Source of the DNA: Arbacia lixula
Taxonomy: Eukaryota; Echinodermata; Echinoidea; Arbacioida; Arbaciidae
Direction of reading: 5' to 3'
Assembly (NCBI GenBank): GCA_963669155.1
Contig: OZ022576.1
Location: forward strand, 8,267,948-8,331,947
Length of the DNA stretch: 64,000 nucleotides
Part shown: positions 23,624 through 33,833 of the stretch, piece by piece
Position numbering within the stretch: the first letter of the stretch is position 1
How the letters are laid out: each line of letters starts with the position of its first letter
Notes under the pieces: generated by a model
Database searches by the model: none
Seen by the model: only the letters and a program-made list of their open reading frames with translations
Told to the model about the DNA's origin: nothing
Program-made: the position numbers and the translations under genes

Positions 23624-25766
23624 CTATACATCCATTCATCCACTCCCTGCCCCCCCCCCTCATCTTCTACCCCTTATCTCTCTTCCTCACAATCATTGCT
23701 GTCTCCATTGCTTCTTATCTCTCTCTACATTACCCTCTCTACATTATATCTCACTCTTATTATCCATATCTGTTGACATGTTGTCAAGACAACTGGTTCT
23801 AAACTGTGTGGGTATATAAAGCAAAAATCGGCATTTGCAATGATCATAATGGGAACTCCCGCCAATCAAAGTCTCACTTGAGTGATGATGTTTAGAACTA
23901 GAAGCTGGGGTAACAATTGATATGACGACACTACTTCGGTTCTCTGTAGATCACATTTGCTCTCTTTCTCTCTATATATATATCTATTGATCTCTTTCTC
24001 CATCCTCTCTTTCTCTCCTTTCTATCTCTCATCACTTCCACGTACAATTTCCCTTTTCCCCATCGCAATGATCAAACATACACAAGGCTGTAACCGTTCC
24101 TCCTAAACTCTAATCATCTTTTCTTCTTTGCCACCCAGATCTGATCGGCTTCCGGACCAGCCAGGTGCTCCAGGGTAAGACGATCACCTGCTCGGAGGCT
24201 CTCAACTTTCTCGACGTCGACGATGAACGGCACGTCTTCGAGTGTAGGACTTTAAAGTGGGTTGTCTCCCAAACATGGAACATTTTTATATCCTAGCTTT
24301 ATTCATGATTTATTTCGTACCCCACTCGTATTAATGCCTGGGGTTTGAACGAGCGCAAAATGTGGCTCTCCTATCATCAAGACTTCCCTTTGATTTATCA
24401 ATGTGCTTTACCCAACGTCTCACTTGAGTTACACAATACACAATATCCGTGAATGTAGCATGCATTGACGACTGTAGTCTTATCAATGAACGGTGTGTGT
24501 TTTTATTTTTCATCCTAGTGTCTGCCTTTTCTCTATTTGCCCATGCGTCCTTTAAAATTTTGATTAAAGCGAGAGCATTACTTTGTTTTACAACTATTTA
24601 AAAATATACAGATATGCAATGGAGAATAATACACATATAATCCCAAAATGTAACTACAACGTCGAACAGGTTTTGTACTTTGCCACTGTATTGAGCCGTT
24701 TTACCTCCTTTCTGTGCGTGGTAAAATATTGGGACGCATTATCACCCCAGAACCAGAATCTCTTGATTTCACGACCATGGCAATGAGTCGCCACATTTGT
24801 TATAACACTATGGCCGTTAGCTATGTACCTGAAATCAACCCAGATCAGTGTACCATCATCGTACCATACACACTAATGTGGACTCTCTTCAAAGCCCCTA
24901 AACCTTATTTTGCCTCTAGAGTTGACGGCGATCGTCTTCCCAACGGGGTCACGTGTCGTCAGATATGGACCGATCGGATTCCAAGTAGGAGCGATCGATA
25001 CTTCACGGAATGGACCGACCAGCGGGACCTGTGCCACAGAGTGCTAAACGTGAACGGCATCACTCCCAGCATGTACGAGCCGTCCGCCCTCTCGGTACGC
25101 ACTCGGTCATAGCGATTCGTTCTCCATAAAAAAGAAGGGTGACATCATTATTCTAGCCATCACATAGAGATGATGGGACTTACATCGGTACCGGGACACC
25201 ACAAGTCGTCCCATAACGCATTTTCAGCCGCGTTCTTATTTGTTTTGTTTTGTATTCATATCCGGTTCCGGTCACACACACAAGTCCACTAGACCGGTCG
25301 CAAACATGACTGCCGGTACATGATGGGATGAGTTTCCCTTATTACGCTGTATGGAGAATTATATGATATATTAGTCACTGTTATTACCCGTGATTCAATG
25401 GGACTTGGATGACTACTACAATAGAAAAAGGGACAAAAATAATGCAATGATGTCCGAGAATTAGTGAGACTCTGACCGAGATCGATGTTTAAGTATCACT
25501 AATTACGGTGTGTGTTAATGCCTCTATTAAATAGAAATGTCTCCTTATGTGATGTTCCGTCAGTCCGTCATCCTAACCCTCTGTCTATCCCTCCATCCCT
25601 ACCTTCCTCCATCACCTTATACCAGGTGGAGGTGTGGTACATGTGCAGCAACGAGCCAGCAAACCGCATCCAATGGCTGTATGGTGCGTGGCAGGAGGGC
25701 GTGAACATGGATGCTGGTTACACCCATCACCTCCGCTGCATCATACCGGTCGGAGCAATGAAGTAA
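11937..25766 (+). CDS. secreted EMI domain / multi-EGF protein (MEGF-like), 15 coding exons visible, 5' end missing
   Basis: Exons: 11937-12035, 13618-13718, 14353-14448, 15534-17790, 18197-18292, 18639-18800, 19057-19709, 19906-20679, 20922-21136, 21703-21938, 22419-22604, 23213-23400, 24139-24256, 24920-25094, 25626-25766 (TAA). All junctions keep phase, giving 1831 residues. Order: EMI domain over exons 1-2 (VPCGWAGRSECTRYQ ... TRVVTRCCPGF); one 6-Cys EGF (CDEPCQRGGSC...); 37 units of about 43 residues with pattern PCxxGxFGxxCxxxC, CxCxNxAxC, GxCxC, GWxGxxC; then a C-terminal module of 144 residues. EMI plus eight-Cys EGF is typical of MEGF10/11/6 and related adhesion, engulfment and matrix proteins. 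Unlike MEGF10/11 there is no membrane segment after the EGFs, so I infer a secreted protein. The exon with signal peptide and EMI start is not found. Function beyond extracellular binding is unknown. Confidence 0.88.
12905..12956. repeat. poly-C and (CA)n microsatellite
   Basis: A C run followed by CA repeats within the EMI intron. Confidence 0.9.
13438..13607. repeat. (CT)n tract abutting an acceptor site
   Basis: About 170 bp of CT/CTTT repeats ending about 10 bp before the acceptor at 13617; it doubles as an outsized polypyrimidine tract for the second EMI exon. Confidence 0.9.
14601..14706. repeat. perfect 30-bp inverted repeat (hairpin) in an intron
   Basis: The arm at 14601-14630 (GCCAACTCGGTTTCACTAGG...) and the arm at 14677-14706 are exact reverse complements over 30 bases, with a 46-base loop. 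Likely a fold-back MITE remnant. Confidence 0.8.
15534..17790 (+). other. 2257-bp exon encoding EGF units 1-17 and the first half of unit 18
   Basis: One uninterrupted exon of the EMI/EGF gene, acceptor tgcag before 15534, donor gtacaa after 17790. Each unit is about 129 bp. Units 1-12 mostly have G-x-C preceded by DHVDG, DPIDG or HHITG; from unit 15 on the motif becomes SRFDG. Unit 14 is one residue short (GWLGFCAE). Confidence 0.9.
21154..21290. mobile_element. CRE-containing MITE family, copy 2
   Basis: It starts GACCACCG and ends CTGTGTGGTC, with the same core as the copy at 6313 including a perfect TGACGTCA at 21218-21225. It begins 17 bp past the donor of the exon ending at 21136. Confidence 0.6.
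23568..23660. repeat. (CA)n microsatellite and short C run
   Basis: CACACA repeats followed by CCCCCCCCC within an intron of the EMI/EGF gene. Confidence 0.9.
24139..25766 (+). other. C-terminal six-cysteine module of the EMI/EGF protein, family not recognised
   Basis: Exons 24139-24256, 24920-25094 and 25626-25766 encode 144 residues after the last EGF unit, starting DLIGFRTSQVLQGKTITC and ending HHLRCIIPVGAMK. Cysteines are at module positions 18, 36, 52, 78, 105 and 136; conserved-looking aromatics include W56, W71, W102, W115 and W120. Even cysteine number and spacing suggest three disulfides in one extracellular fold. It does not look like EGF, laminin G, CUB, fibrinogen-C, F5/8-C or a membrane segment. 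Two introns of differing phase inside it argue that it is an old domain, not a recent duplication. Confidence 0.6.
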
Positions 25767-27515
25767 CAAGAGAGGGCGTAGTTCTTTGTGTATAAAGGGA
25801 TCTGATCCCATATACACTATGAACATGGTCTCTTGTTGTCAGAACAAAACTACAAAGGATCCCTTTTAACTTTCGTATTCTTAACAAAAGACCATGCTCA
25901 TAGTAAGAGCTATATAAAGACACGTAGATCCCTATGTAGTATCCCATAGAGTATACAGTGGTGTCGTCATATCCATTGTTATGCAGGTTGTTGGTTCGAA
26001 TCAGCATTGCTCAAATGAAATTTCACTGGTCCGACATTGTCTAACGGGCTAGTGTTGTGCGCTCCTAATGAGAGTCCACTATGATCACCTTGGTGGACAA
26101 CATGCCCTTATGACGTCCCACTTACTATAATTGACACACACGCATCATTCTAACCTAACCGACTCGTTGCAAACTTAGTTGATATGTGTTAACGGAGCTA
26201 CGTTATTAATATATCCAGTCAATTATTGTAGGTGCATTCCAGTGAATTCAACTATATTGCGACGAATTATCATTCTTAATTATCATTACTATGTACAGCT
26301 ATTCATGATATTTGCTTTATCGATGTGATATATTAAGGTTTATTTGTTTGGTTTTTACTTGACTCGTCGTTGCAGTTTCATTTGATATTCGTCATCGGAG
26401 CTGCATGGTTTCTTTTCATATAGCATGTCAATAATAGTAGCTTCTAAACATGGAAGCAATATAGAAGCAAATGACCATTACTTTTATTATCATTACTATA
26501 TACAGCTACTTATGACATCTACTTAATAAGTATCTCTGTTTGTTTGTTTTCCTTGAGAAACATTAATATCAAATTTCCTTGAAAAAAGATAATATAGAAA
26601 CAGCAAATGAGCTGTGAGCATTGAAACTGTTGTCTTGATTAATAAAGGTTAGTGCTGTAGTTATCACGTCATTAAATCTGTATTGCAAAAGACATTTTGG
26701 GAGCTCATTATGTAATCCTTGCATCACATCAGCTATTCTACAAAGATGAATGTTCTTCAAGACAAATCTATTTATTAACCCTTTGTTGAATATTCAATTA
26801 CGAGCGTGTTTGTGCACATAAAGGAGCAGTCATTCATTATGAAGGAATGAATACATGAATAAGTTTATTGTCCACAAAAGTCATGTGAAAATTATATACG
26901 TAATATTGACGGACATTACAAGTATATTTGTATATTTATACATATCATTATACACATATCAATGTGATACATGTGTTTCTTTTTCATATAAATATATTTA
27001 CGTGTACATCAAAATCATGCTAGAGCAATACAACATTATAAAATTATCATATTTCATGCCCTTTGATTAGAAAACAAACAATAATGGACTTGTTATTGTC
27101 TATCACGTTGTTCTTGAAAAGAGCCTTTATCTATCATCTTGTACAATCTGTATTCACAATTACATCTACTATAACCTTTGTGTTGAACTGTTATTACAAA
27201 TGCTGGTTATTGGTCAACATTTCACAGATCAACCCTTTTCTCTTATATTTTGTGTAAGCAATTTGTTTTATGCAATGTATTTGCAATTTGGTTGTTATTT
27301 TGTAAAACTCTTCATAAAGTTCTTCCCTCGCACTTACTAGACATGTAAATTGATTACTATTTTGATGGAAGCCATCTTATTATAATGTTGCTATATCACT
27401 AAATGAATAAAAGCATATGTGTGTAAGGCATATGGTCCGAGTCTATCTTATCCTACAAAAAGTAACGAAAACCTGCAGAGTTTACAATAAAAATGAGTGA
27501 CCATTGCCATCAACG
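25767..27515. other. 3' flank / 3' UTR of the EMI/EGF gene
   Basis: No further coding exon. Candidate AATAAA polyadenylation signals at 26641-26646 and 27406-27411. A GGTTCGAATC box B-like word near 25993 may be a SINE fragment. Confidence 0.4.
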
Positions 27516-27614
27516 TTATTTACATTTTTGTGTTCTTGTGTGCATGGTGTGTGAAGTGTACGCCCGCTTTACATGGTGTTGTGTGTCCGTGTGTATGCAA
27601 TGAGAGCAATGAGA

Positions 27615-27615
<1 letters not shown>

Positions 27616-27658
<43 letters not shown>
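27616..27658. repeat. (AG)n microsatellite
   Basis: Pure AG run followed by purine-rich sequence to about 27790. Confidence 0.95.
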
Positions 27659-27660
<2 letters not shown>

Positions 27661-27954
27661 TGGACGAAGAGCGGGAGGGGGAGGAGGGAGAGACATGAAA
27701 GATTATATACGTAGAGAAGGAAGACTGGAAAGAGAGGCAGAGAAAAGAAAGAACTTGATAAGGTGGAGAGAAAGAGGGAGAGAGAGATTGGCATAATTAG
27801 AGGGGGCAGGAGAAGCCGACAGACAGATGATGAATACGGTAAAAATCCAGTTACATTTGCTTCAAAGAAAGGTAGCCCTCTTGCGGGTCAAAACAATAAG
27901 GTTGTGTAAATCCAACAGAAAGTCGATAAAAATAATAAAGATTATAGGTGGAAA

Positions 27955-28070
27955 CTAACTTAAAGCGGAATTTCATGATCACTAGATTTCGAGTAGGTTT
28001 TGGATGAACTGCCCAAAATAGCAGTTCCTGTATCTTACAGACCATAGGCCTATATGTGATCAAACTATTG
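27955..28070. repeat. interspersed repeat, copy A
   Basis: It shares with 39615-39735 the words GGATCACTAGATTTC or close variants, AGGTTTTGGA, CCAAAA, GTTCYTGTA and AGACCA in the same order. Family unknown; both copies are diverged. Confidence 0.45.
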
Positions 28071-28334
28071 GCACAGTTTTTGTTTTTGTCCGTTTTCAGA
28101 ATATCCCCTGACTAAGCTAAGATTGTTGTCGACTTCAGATTCTTTCTGGGATGGTATTTTGAAAGAAACTTAGCTAAGCTAAGTCAGACGGAAAACTTAC
28201 TCAAAATCAAAACCTGCGCCATGCAATGGGCCAATGAAAGTTATGGATCGTAGGGGACTACAAATCGTTTTTCGGAATACTTCCCCATATATAGTGAGGT
28301 GGTTAAGCAACAAATATAAGGTGAATTGTGCATA

Positions 28335-28805
28335 TAGGATATTGGATTTAGAGGCACTTCGAAATTTGACCTTGAGACGCCATTTTCCAAGATGGCGTCC
28401 AAAATGGCTGCCAAATTAACCGATGTTTTTAGCTTTATTCTATTCTTTGGTTAATGATTATTTACTTAACACAATGGGATATAGAGGCACTTCAAAATTT
28501 GACCTTGAGACGCCATTTTCCAAGATGGTGACCAAAATGGCTGCCAAACCGATTCCGTTCTACACATACCTACAAGCACCAAATTTGATACACAGGTTAT
28601 TGATTATGAACTAAACAAAATTAGAAATAGTGGCACTTCAAAATTTGACCTTGAGAAGCCATTTTCCAAGATGGCGTCCAAAATGGCTGCCAAAACAATG
28701 AAAGAAATTCGGTACATAGGTTAAGAATTATATACGAAGCAAACGTAGATATAGAAGCAATCAAGAATTTTGATCTTCAGACGTATTTTTCCAAGATGGC
28801 CGCAC
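28335..28805. repeat. diverged tandem array of ~140-bp units containing CCATTTTCCAAGATGG
   Basis: Four copies (near 28350, 28490, 28635 and 28765) of a unit containing CACTTCAAAATTTGACCTTG, then GCCATTTTCCAAGATGGCG and CCAAAATGGCTGCC. Copies are clearly diverged, most so in the last. Confidence 0.75.
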
Positions 28806-29084
28806 CAAACTAATATATCAATCTTTAGCCCCCATATGGCCCGATGTTATAACATGATATACACATTTACAATTTCGATATCATGTTTTAAAAAATTGTT
28901 ATACACATTTATTTAGAGTTTGGTGATTTATCACTGATTTTTCTGTCCAAATTGCAAATATTGGCTAGACAAATGACGGGACATGACCTTCAAAATCATT
29001 TTAGATATATGTACATTGTAGTCGAAGTCTTAACTACATTATGAGATGATACAAGTTGTAACCGATTCGTACAAAACATTAATA

Positions 29085-32000
29085 AACCATGTTTATATAG
29101 CGCATAACACATATACATAAGAAAGTCTCTATGCGCTTCAAGGAGCAAAGAAAAAGAGAAATGAGGTTACTGAGTTCCTTAAATCATTTTGCCATTTGAA
29201 ATAAGTGTGTTTTAAGAGCAGACTTAAACCTATCTAGGGTGTTAATATTCCTAAGACTGTCAGGGAGGCTATTCCATAAAACTGGAGCAGCATGGGCAAA
29301 TGAGCGTTCACCATATGTTCGTGTAATTATAGGAGGAACAATAAACAAATTCTTTTTACATGATCGAAGATTTCGTGTTGGTTTGTATACAGTGAGTAAG
29401 TCATTTAGATAAGCAGGAGCTAATCCATGAAAACATTCATAGGCTAATAACAATATCTTGAACTTAATGCGAGACTGGACTGGTAACCAATGTAAATTAC
29501 GTAAGACAGGGGATATTGAAGCATGTTTCCTCGTACGTGTAACAAGTCGCGCTGCTGAATTTTGTATAGTTTGTAGTCTTTGAATTTGGCGAAGTGGTAA
29601 TTGAAAAAGGAGACTATTGCAGAAGTCAAAATGACACATAACAAATGCGTGAACCAAACGTTCAGTTGTACTTCTATCAATAAAATCACGGATTTTACCA
29701 ATTTTGTAGAGTGCAAACGAAGCTGAACGGCATTTTTGTGTGATGAAATTGTCAAATGTAAGCTTATTGTCGAAAATTACCCCAAGATTTCTACATGTTT
29801 TGGTAGCTTTAATTTGCTTTCCGGCTAGATCCAAGTGAATTACTGGAGTCGCATTTCTGAAACGGGATGAAACATGAAGGAACTCTGTCTTACTGCAATT
29901 TAACTTGAGACAGTTTTGGTGAGACCATTCTTTGATTGCTTGAACACAGTTTGCTATCTGAGAAGAAACATTTTCAAGCCGTGACTGTTTGAATGTAATA
30001 TACAACTGAGTGTCATCAGCATAAAACATCTTGAAAATGTTATGTCTTTCAATCAAAGATTCTAGAGGAGAGGTGTATAATGTAAACAGGACTGGACCCA
30101 ATACAGATCCTTGCGGTACTCCTTTGGTGAGTACATGTCCTGAAGACCGATCATTTCCAATGACTACATTATGAGTACGTCCTGATAAGTATGACTGCAT
30201 CCAATTAAGTGCTTCACCACATATTCCAAATCTTAGTGATAAGCGTTTAAGCAATATATCGTGATCAATGGTATCAAAAGCTGAGGAAAAATCAAGCAAG
30301 ATAAGCATAACCTCCTCGCCCCTATCAAGTGACAACAGAATGTCATTTGTAACTCTCAAGAGAGCAGTCTCAACACTATGAAATGACCTGTATCCTGACT
30401 GAAACTTTGCATGTAGATCAGATTTACCTAGATATTCTTGTAGCTGATGTGCTGCCATCTTCTCTAGAATCTTAGCAAAGAATTTAAGGTTTGCTATTGG
30501 GCGGTAATTCTTCAGATTGTCACTATCACAAGACGAGCCTTTCAGTTTTGGAATGATATTGGCACATTTGAACTTATCAGGAAATCTACCATTTCTAAAA
30601 GAATCATTTATAATGTTCGTCATAATGGGTACCAATTCAGGAAGAAACTTTTTCATAAATGAGGTGGGAATAGGATCAAGATCACAGGTTGTTGAGGAAG
30701 ACTCCTTGATTACATTAAAAACTTCATTTATAGAAACAGGATTAAATCTTTCAAATGAGAAGCCCGTTTGATCTTCAACAAGAACATTGTGAGTTAATGA
30801 TGACCGTAGCTCCTGGGTGATAACTTCTACTTTCTCTGCAAAATAATTCTGGAAACGTTGTGGAAGGGACAGTTCAGAGTCATTATTTGTTGGCAGTGTA
30901 CTAGAAGAGCATGGTCGTAGAAGCTGGTCGACTTTCCTGAACAATTCGCGGGAACTACATTCTTTCAGTTGGTCCTTGTGATAACGTTTCCTTGCAAACG
31001 TGAGTTGGTTATTATAATCATGACAGGCTCTTTTGAAATTCTGACGGTCGATTTCCAGCCCATGATTGGAGAAAGCCCTACGTTCAAGAGCTCGAAGTTC
31101 TTGCTTGCTACGGCGAAGTTCATCAGAAAACCAAGGAGAGTCTGGACGACATCTTACTGTCCGCGTTACTTCTGGAGCATGTTGGTCAAGAAGCGCAGAT
31201 AAAACAGACTCATACTGATCAATATGAGCATTTATATCATCACATGGCAACAAAAACAATTCAGATCGTGTAATGTCTTGTCGAAACTCTTCAACGTCAA
31301 TCGCATGTATTTTCCTTGTTTTAATCTGTAACTTCATTGGCTCAGGTTTAGTGATGTTCAAGGAGCATTTAATAGCTACATGATCGGATGGAAGGTAACT
31401 GGTTGAGCTGACGTCACTGACAAAGCTATCAGTTCCACGTGTTAAAATAAGGTCGAGAGTATGTCCGTCCTTATGTGTAGGAAAACATATATGCTGTTGA
31501 AGGTTAAGTGCAGTTATCAAGTTCAAGAAACGAGTCGAGTTTACATCATTACTTATGTTGACATGGAAGTTAAAATCCCCTACTATCATCAACCGATGTG
31601 AAGTCAATACCAACTGCTCTAAGAGGGTTGAAAATTCTCGAAAGAATGTCTGCTCTGTTGCTTCTCCTGTAGCTGTTCGCTGTGGCCTGTAGATTACAAT
31701 CAGACGAATAGGAGCATGTCGATGGGATGTCAAATGTAGATCCATATGTTCAAAGGAAATAAATTCTGAATGAGAGTTGTATGATTTTACTTGGAATGTC
31801 TTATTTATACATATGCCGACACCACCTCCCACGCGTCCCAGACGCGGCTTGTGATGCCAATCATAGTTCTTGAGGACCAATGATAGTTGGGCCATAGTGA
31901 CGTTGTCGCGTTCATCGCCAGTAAACCAAGTCTCTGTTACAGCAGCAATGTCGATATGGTCACTGATGATGAGGTCACACAGCATGTGAGTCTTATTTTT

Positions 32001-32991
32001 CAAGGACCTCGCATTCCATAGAGCAAATCTAGTACAGTCCTTGTCAAGTATAGCAGAGGAAGACCGCTGTTCTTGCTGGTGTTGCTGGCGACGTCGGCAC
32101 CTTCCACCCTTTCTACTTCGCTTTGTTCGACAGCGAGGACGACATATTCCAAGATGATTAATAGTTGACCACAGAGTCGCCGGTATTCGAAACTTTTGAG
32201 AGGAGAGACTATACAGTGTATTAATTTCACATCTACCCTTGTTTGATAGATTGGAGCTACTTTCCCTAGTACCATTTTCAGTGTCATATGCATTAACAGT
32301 AGAAGGGCCTGGATTAGGGTGGATGTCTCCACATTCTATTAATTGTAATTGAAAGGTACATGAACATGAATCTGTGGGATAATATGGTACTCTTTTCCCA
32401 ACATACTTTCCATTTACACATTGAAAGCACCTTTCATGTAAACTTGTGAACATATATGTATTGGTATACAGTTCAGATGCACTCGTATAGTCTACGTAAG
32501 TACATGAACAAGAAGAGAGCACAAGGACAAGACTTACAGTCACGGACAGCATATGAATGAAAGCCATTATGGCTAAGTGCTTAAGTCTGCTATGAGCAGA
32601 TTGAACATTCAAGTAGAATCAAAGCATCAAAGAATGGTTTACAATAGCACAGACACATGAATAGGCCTTGAGATACAATAGGCCCTGAGGTACAATACAC
32701 TACCCTTTGGCTACACATAACACAATAGAGACATTGGCTGTGTACAAGTGCATTACGCCAACATGGCTACAGATTTCTACTTACAGTCTGGAGAAATCCA
32801 AAATGAAGTTCAAGTTAATGCTGAAACAACACTCAATATTATCAGTTGAAACCAGTCCAGTAGAATCACTACCACATAATGATCAATCTATTACAAAAAA
32901 TAACACTTGATAGGAACTCAGTACCAAGAAATATTAAGTACAGAGGAGAGAGCTGGAGCAGCTGTGACGCGCTCCACCAAGCTCCTCAGAG
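29085..32991 (-). mobile_element. CR1-like non-LTR retrotransposon (LINE), apparently full length
   Basis: On the minus strand, a GC-richer 5' leader (GAGGAGCTTGGTGGAGCGCG, near 32988) is followed by an uninterrupted 1142-codon ORF and a short 3' region ending near GCGCTATATAAACATGG (about 29085-29105), a typical CR1/L2-type 3' terminus. The limits are approximate because the target duplication could not be read; the plus-strand A run at 32992-33022 borders the 5' end. An intact ORF and a leader of a few hundred bp imply recent insertion. It sits between the EMI/EGF gene and AGMO. Confidence 0.8.
29184..32612 (-). CDS. LINE polyprotein: hydrophobic leader, 2A-like motif, APE endonuclease, reverse transcriptase
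   Basis: 1142 residues. Residues 13-34 form a hydrophobic, signal-like segment (AFIHMLSVTVSLVLVLSS). A 2A-like motif CGDIHPNPGP occupies residues 94-103 (32304-32333). The APE-type endonuclease runs from about residue 196 (WNARSLKNK) through TETWF and GDFNFH to SDH near 407. Reverse transcriptase starts about residue 700 (NYRPIANLKF), with GVPQGSVLGP and YADDTQLY near 863, and is followed by the C-terminal region usual in CR1/L2/jockey-like proteins (HWLPVQSRIKFK; VLWNSLPDSLR near the end). The enzyme nicks target DNA and copies its own RNA. No separate ORF1 is visible upstream. 2A-like sequences at the N-terminus of CR1 proteins are known in sea urchins; canonical 2A has Glu where this one has His, so activity is uncertain. 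Confidence 0.9.
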   Translation of the reverse strand: MNVQSAHSRLKHLAIMAFIHMLSVTVSLVLVLSSCSCTYVDYTSASELYTNTYMFTSLHERCFQCVNGKYVGKRVPYYPTDSCSCTFQLQLIECGDIHPNPGPSTVNAYDTENGTRESSSNLSNKGRCEINTLYSLSSQKFRIPATLWSTINHLGICRPRCRTKRSRKGGRCRRRQQHQQEQRSSSAILDKDCTRFALWNARSLKNKTHMLCDLIISDHIDIAAVTETWFTGDERDNVTMAQLSLVLKNYDWHHKPRLGRVGGGVGICINKTFQVKSYNSHSEFISFEHMDLHLTSHRHAPIRLIVIYRPQRTATGEATEQTFFREFSTLLEQLVLTSHRLMIVGDFNFHVNISNDVNSTRFLNLITALNLQQHICFPTHKDGHTLDLILTRGTDSFVSDVSSTSYLPSDHVAIKCSLNITKPEPMKLQIKTRKIHAIDVEEFRQDITRSELFLLPCDDINAHIDQYESVLSALLDQHAPEVTRTVRCRPDSPWFSDELRRSKQELRALERRAFSNHGLEIDRQNFKRACHDYNNQLTFARKRYHKDQLKECSSRELFRKVDQLLRPCSSSTLPTNNDSELSLPQRFQNYFAEKVEVITQELRSSLTHNVLVEDQTGFSFERFNPVSINEVFNVIKESSSTTCDLDPIPTSFMKKFLPELVPIMTNIINDSFRNGRFPDKFKCANIIPKLKGSSCDSDNLKNYRPIANLKFFAKILEKMAAHQLQEYLGKSDLHAKFQSGYRSFHSVETALLRVTNDILLSLDRGEEVMLILLDFSSAFDTIDHDILLKRLSLRFGICGEALNWMQSYLSGRTHNVVIGNDRSSGHVLTKGVPQGSVLGPVLFTLYTSPLESLIERHNIFKMFYADDTQLYITFKQSRLENVSSQIANCVQAIKEWSHQNCLKLNCSKTEFLHVSSRFRNATPVIHLDLAGKQIKATKTCRNLGVIFDNKLTFDNFITQKCRSASFALYKIGKIRDFIDRSTTERLVHAFVMCHFDFCNSLLFQLPLRQIQRLQTIQNSAARLVTRTRKHASISPVLRNLHWLPVQSRIKFKILLLAYECFHGLAPAYLNDLLTVYKPTRNLRSCKKNLFIVPPIITRTYGERSFAHAAPVLWNSLPDSLRNINTLDRFKSALKTHLFQMAK

Positions 32992-33023
<32 letters not shown>

Positions 33024-33055
33024 ATTTGATTAAAAAAAAAAAAAAGACATTTGAT
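32992..33055. repeat. A-rich tract with a short duplicated word
   Basis: An A run at about 32992-33022 followed by ACATTTGATT, another A run and ACATTTGATT again. Confidence 0.8.
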
Positions 33056-33175
33056 TAATGTCTGAAAATTATCCAATATAATATGATTATCCAGAGCTCT
33101 CAAAGAATCAAATTTGATTTATATTGTTGGTGAGGATTTTCCATCAAATTAAAAATATATATACAGTTTAAGCAT

Positions 33176-33223
33176 TTTTTTTTTTTTTTTTTTTTTTTTT
33201 TTGGGGGGGGGGGGGGGGGGGGC
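33176..33223. repeat. poly-T then poly-G tract
   Basis: About 26 T followed by about 20 G. Such junctions are prone to assembly and slippage error. Confidence 0.9.
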
Positions 33224-33639
33224 TATACCCCGGCCCCTTGCCACTTGTGAACCCACATTTTACCGAGGTAGGGTCGGTATTACCTAAGGTAGATTCCTTT
33301 TATTTATTTTTTTCAAGTCCGGCCATATGTTTTCGTAAAGAAGTAAAAATAACATACAGGGCCCCTGGGACACTTTGGGGGCTGCCCCCAGGCGACCCTG
33401 AAAATATTTTGGGATGCCTCTACATACCTAATATTTTTCAAAATGTAATTTTGAATATTTTGAATAATTTTGAAAATTTTGGTGTTTGTAGACAAAAGTG
33501 CACAATTTTTCACCTTATCCACCCCACTAATAATATCACCCCGCTAATAATATCACCCCATCAGCAGCTCAGTTATGCCGCTGCTTATGTCATCGCTGAA
33601 GATTATTTAAGTACCGCATCACACGTCCTTTATGCTACG

Positions 33640-33833
33640 CTCGGAGGCCGCCACAGCAGACAGCGTGAATGCACGGCCCACAATAAAAGCCTTCATTTGT
33701 TGTGATCGCGTTCGCCGAGCTAGCTGGGTAGTAGCCAGTAGGCCTACTGTAGCCCGGTTCTATTCTTTAGATCGTATACGCCAGGCCGTTACCACCACTG
33801 CCGCAAGAGGTGTTTTCCCCACATGCTCCTGAG
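33640..33833 (+). other. putative non-coding first exon of AGMO
   Basis: GC-richer sequence ends in CTCCTGAG followed by a consensus donor GTAAGT (33834). The first AGMO coding exon has an acceptor (tttccag, ending 34809) 14 bp before its ATG, so an upstream 5' UTR exon must exist and this is the best candidate. The 5' boundary is arbitrary. Confidence 0.4.

Noticed and set aside
25985-26010. tRNA-like box B (GGTTCGAATC)
   Set aside because: No matching box A or cloverleaf; at most an old SINE fragment.
33238-33705. 155-codon plus-strand frame upstream of AGMO
   Set aside because: Starts beside a poly-G run, has no family match and overlaps the probable AGMO 5' region.
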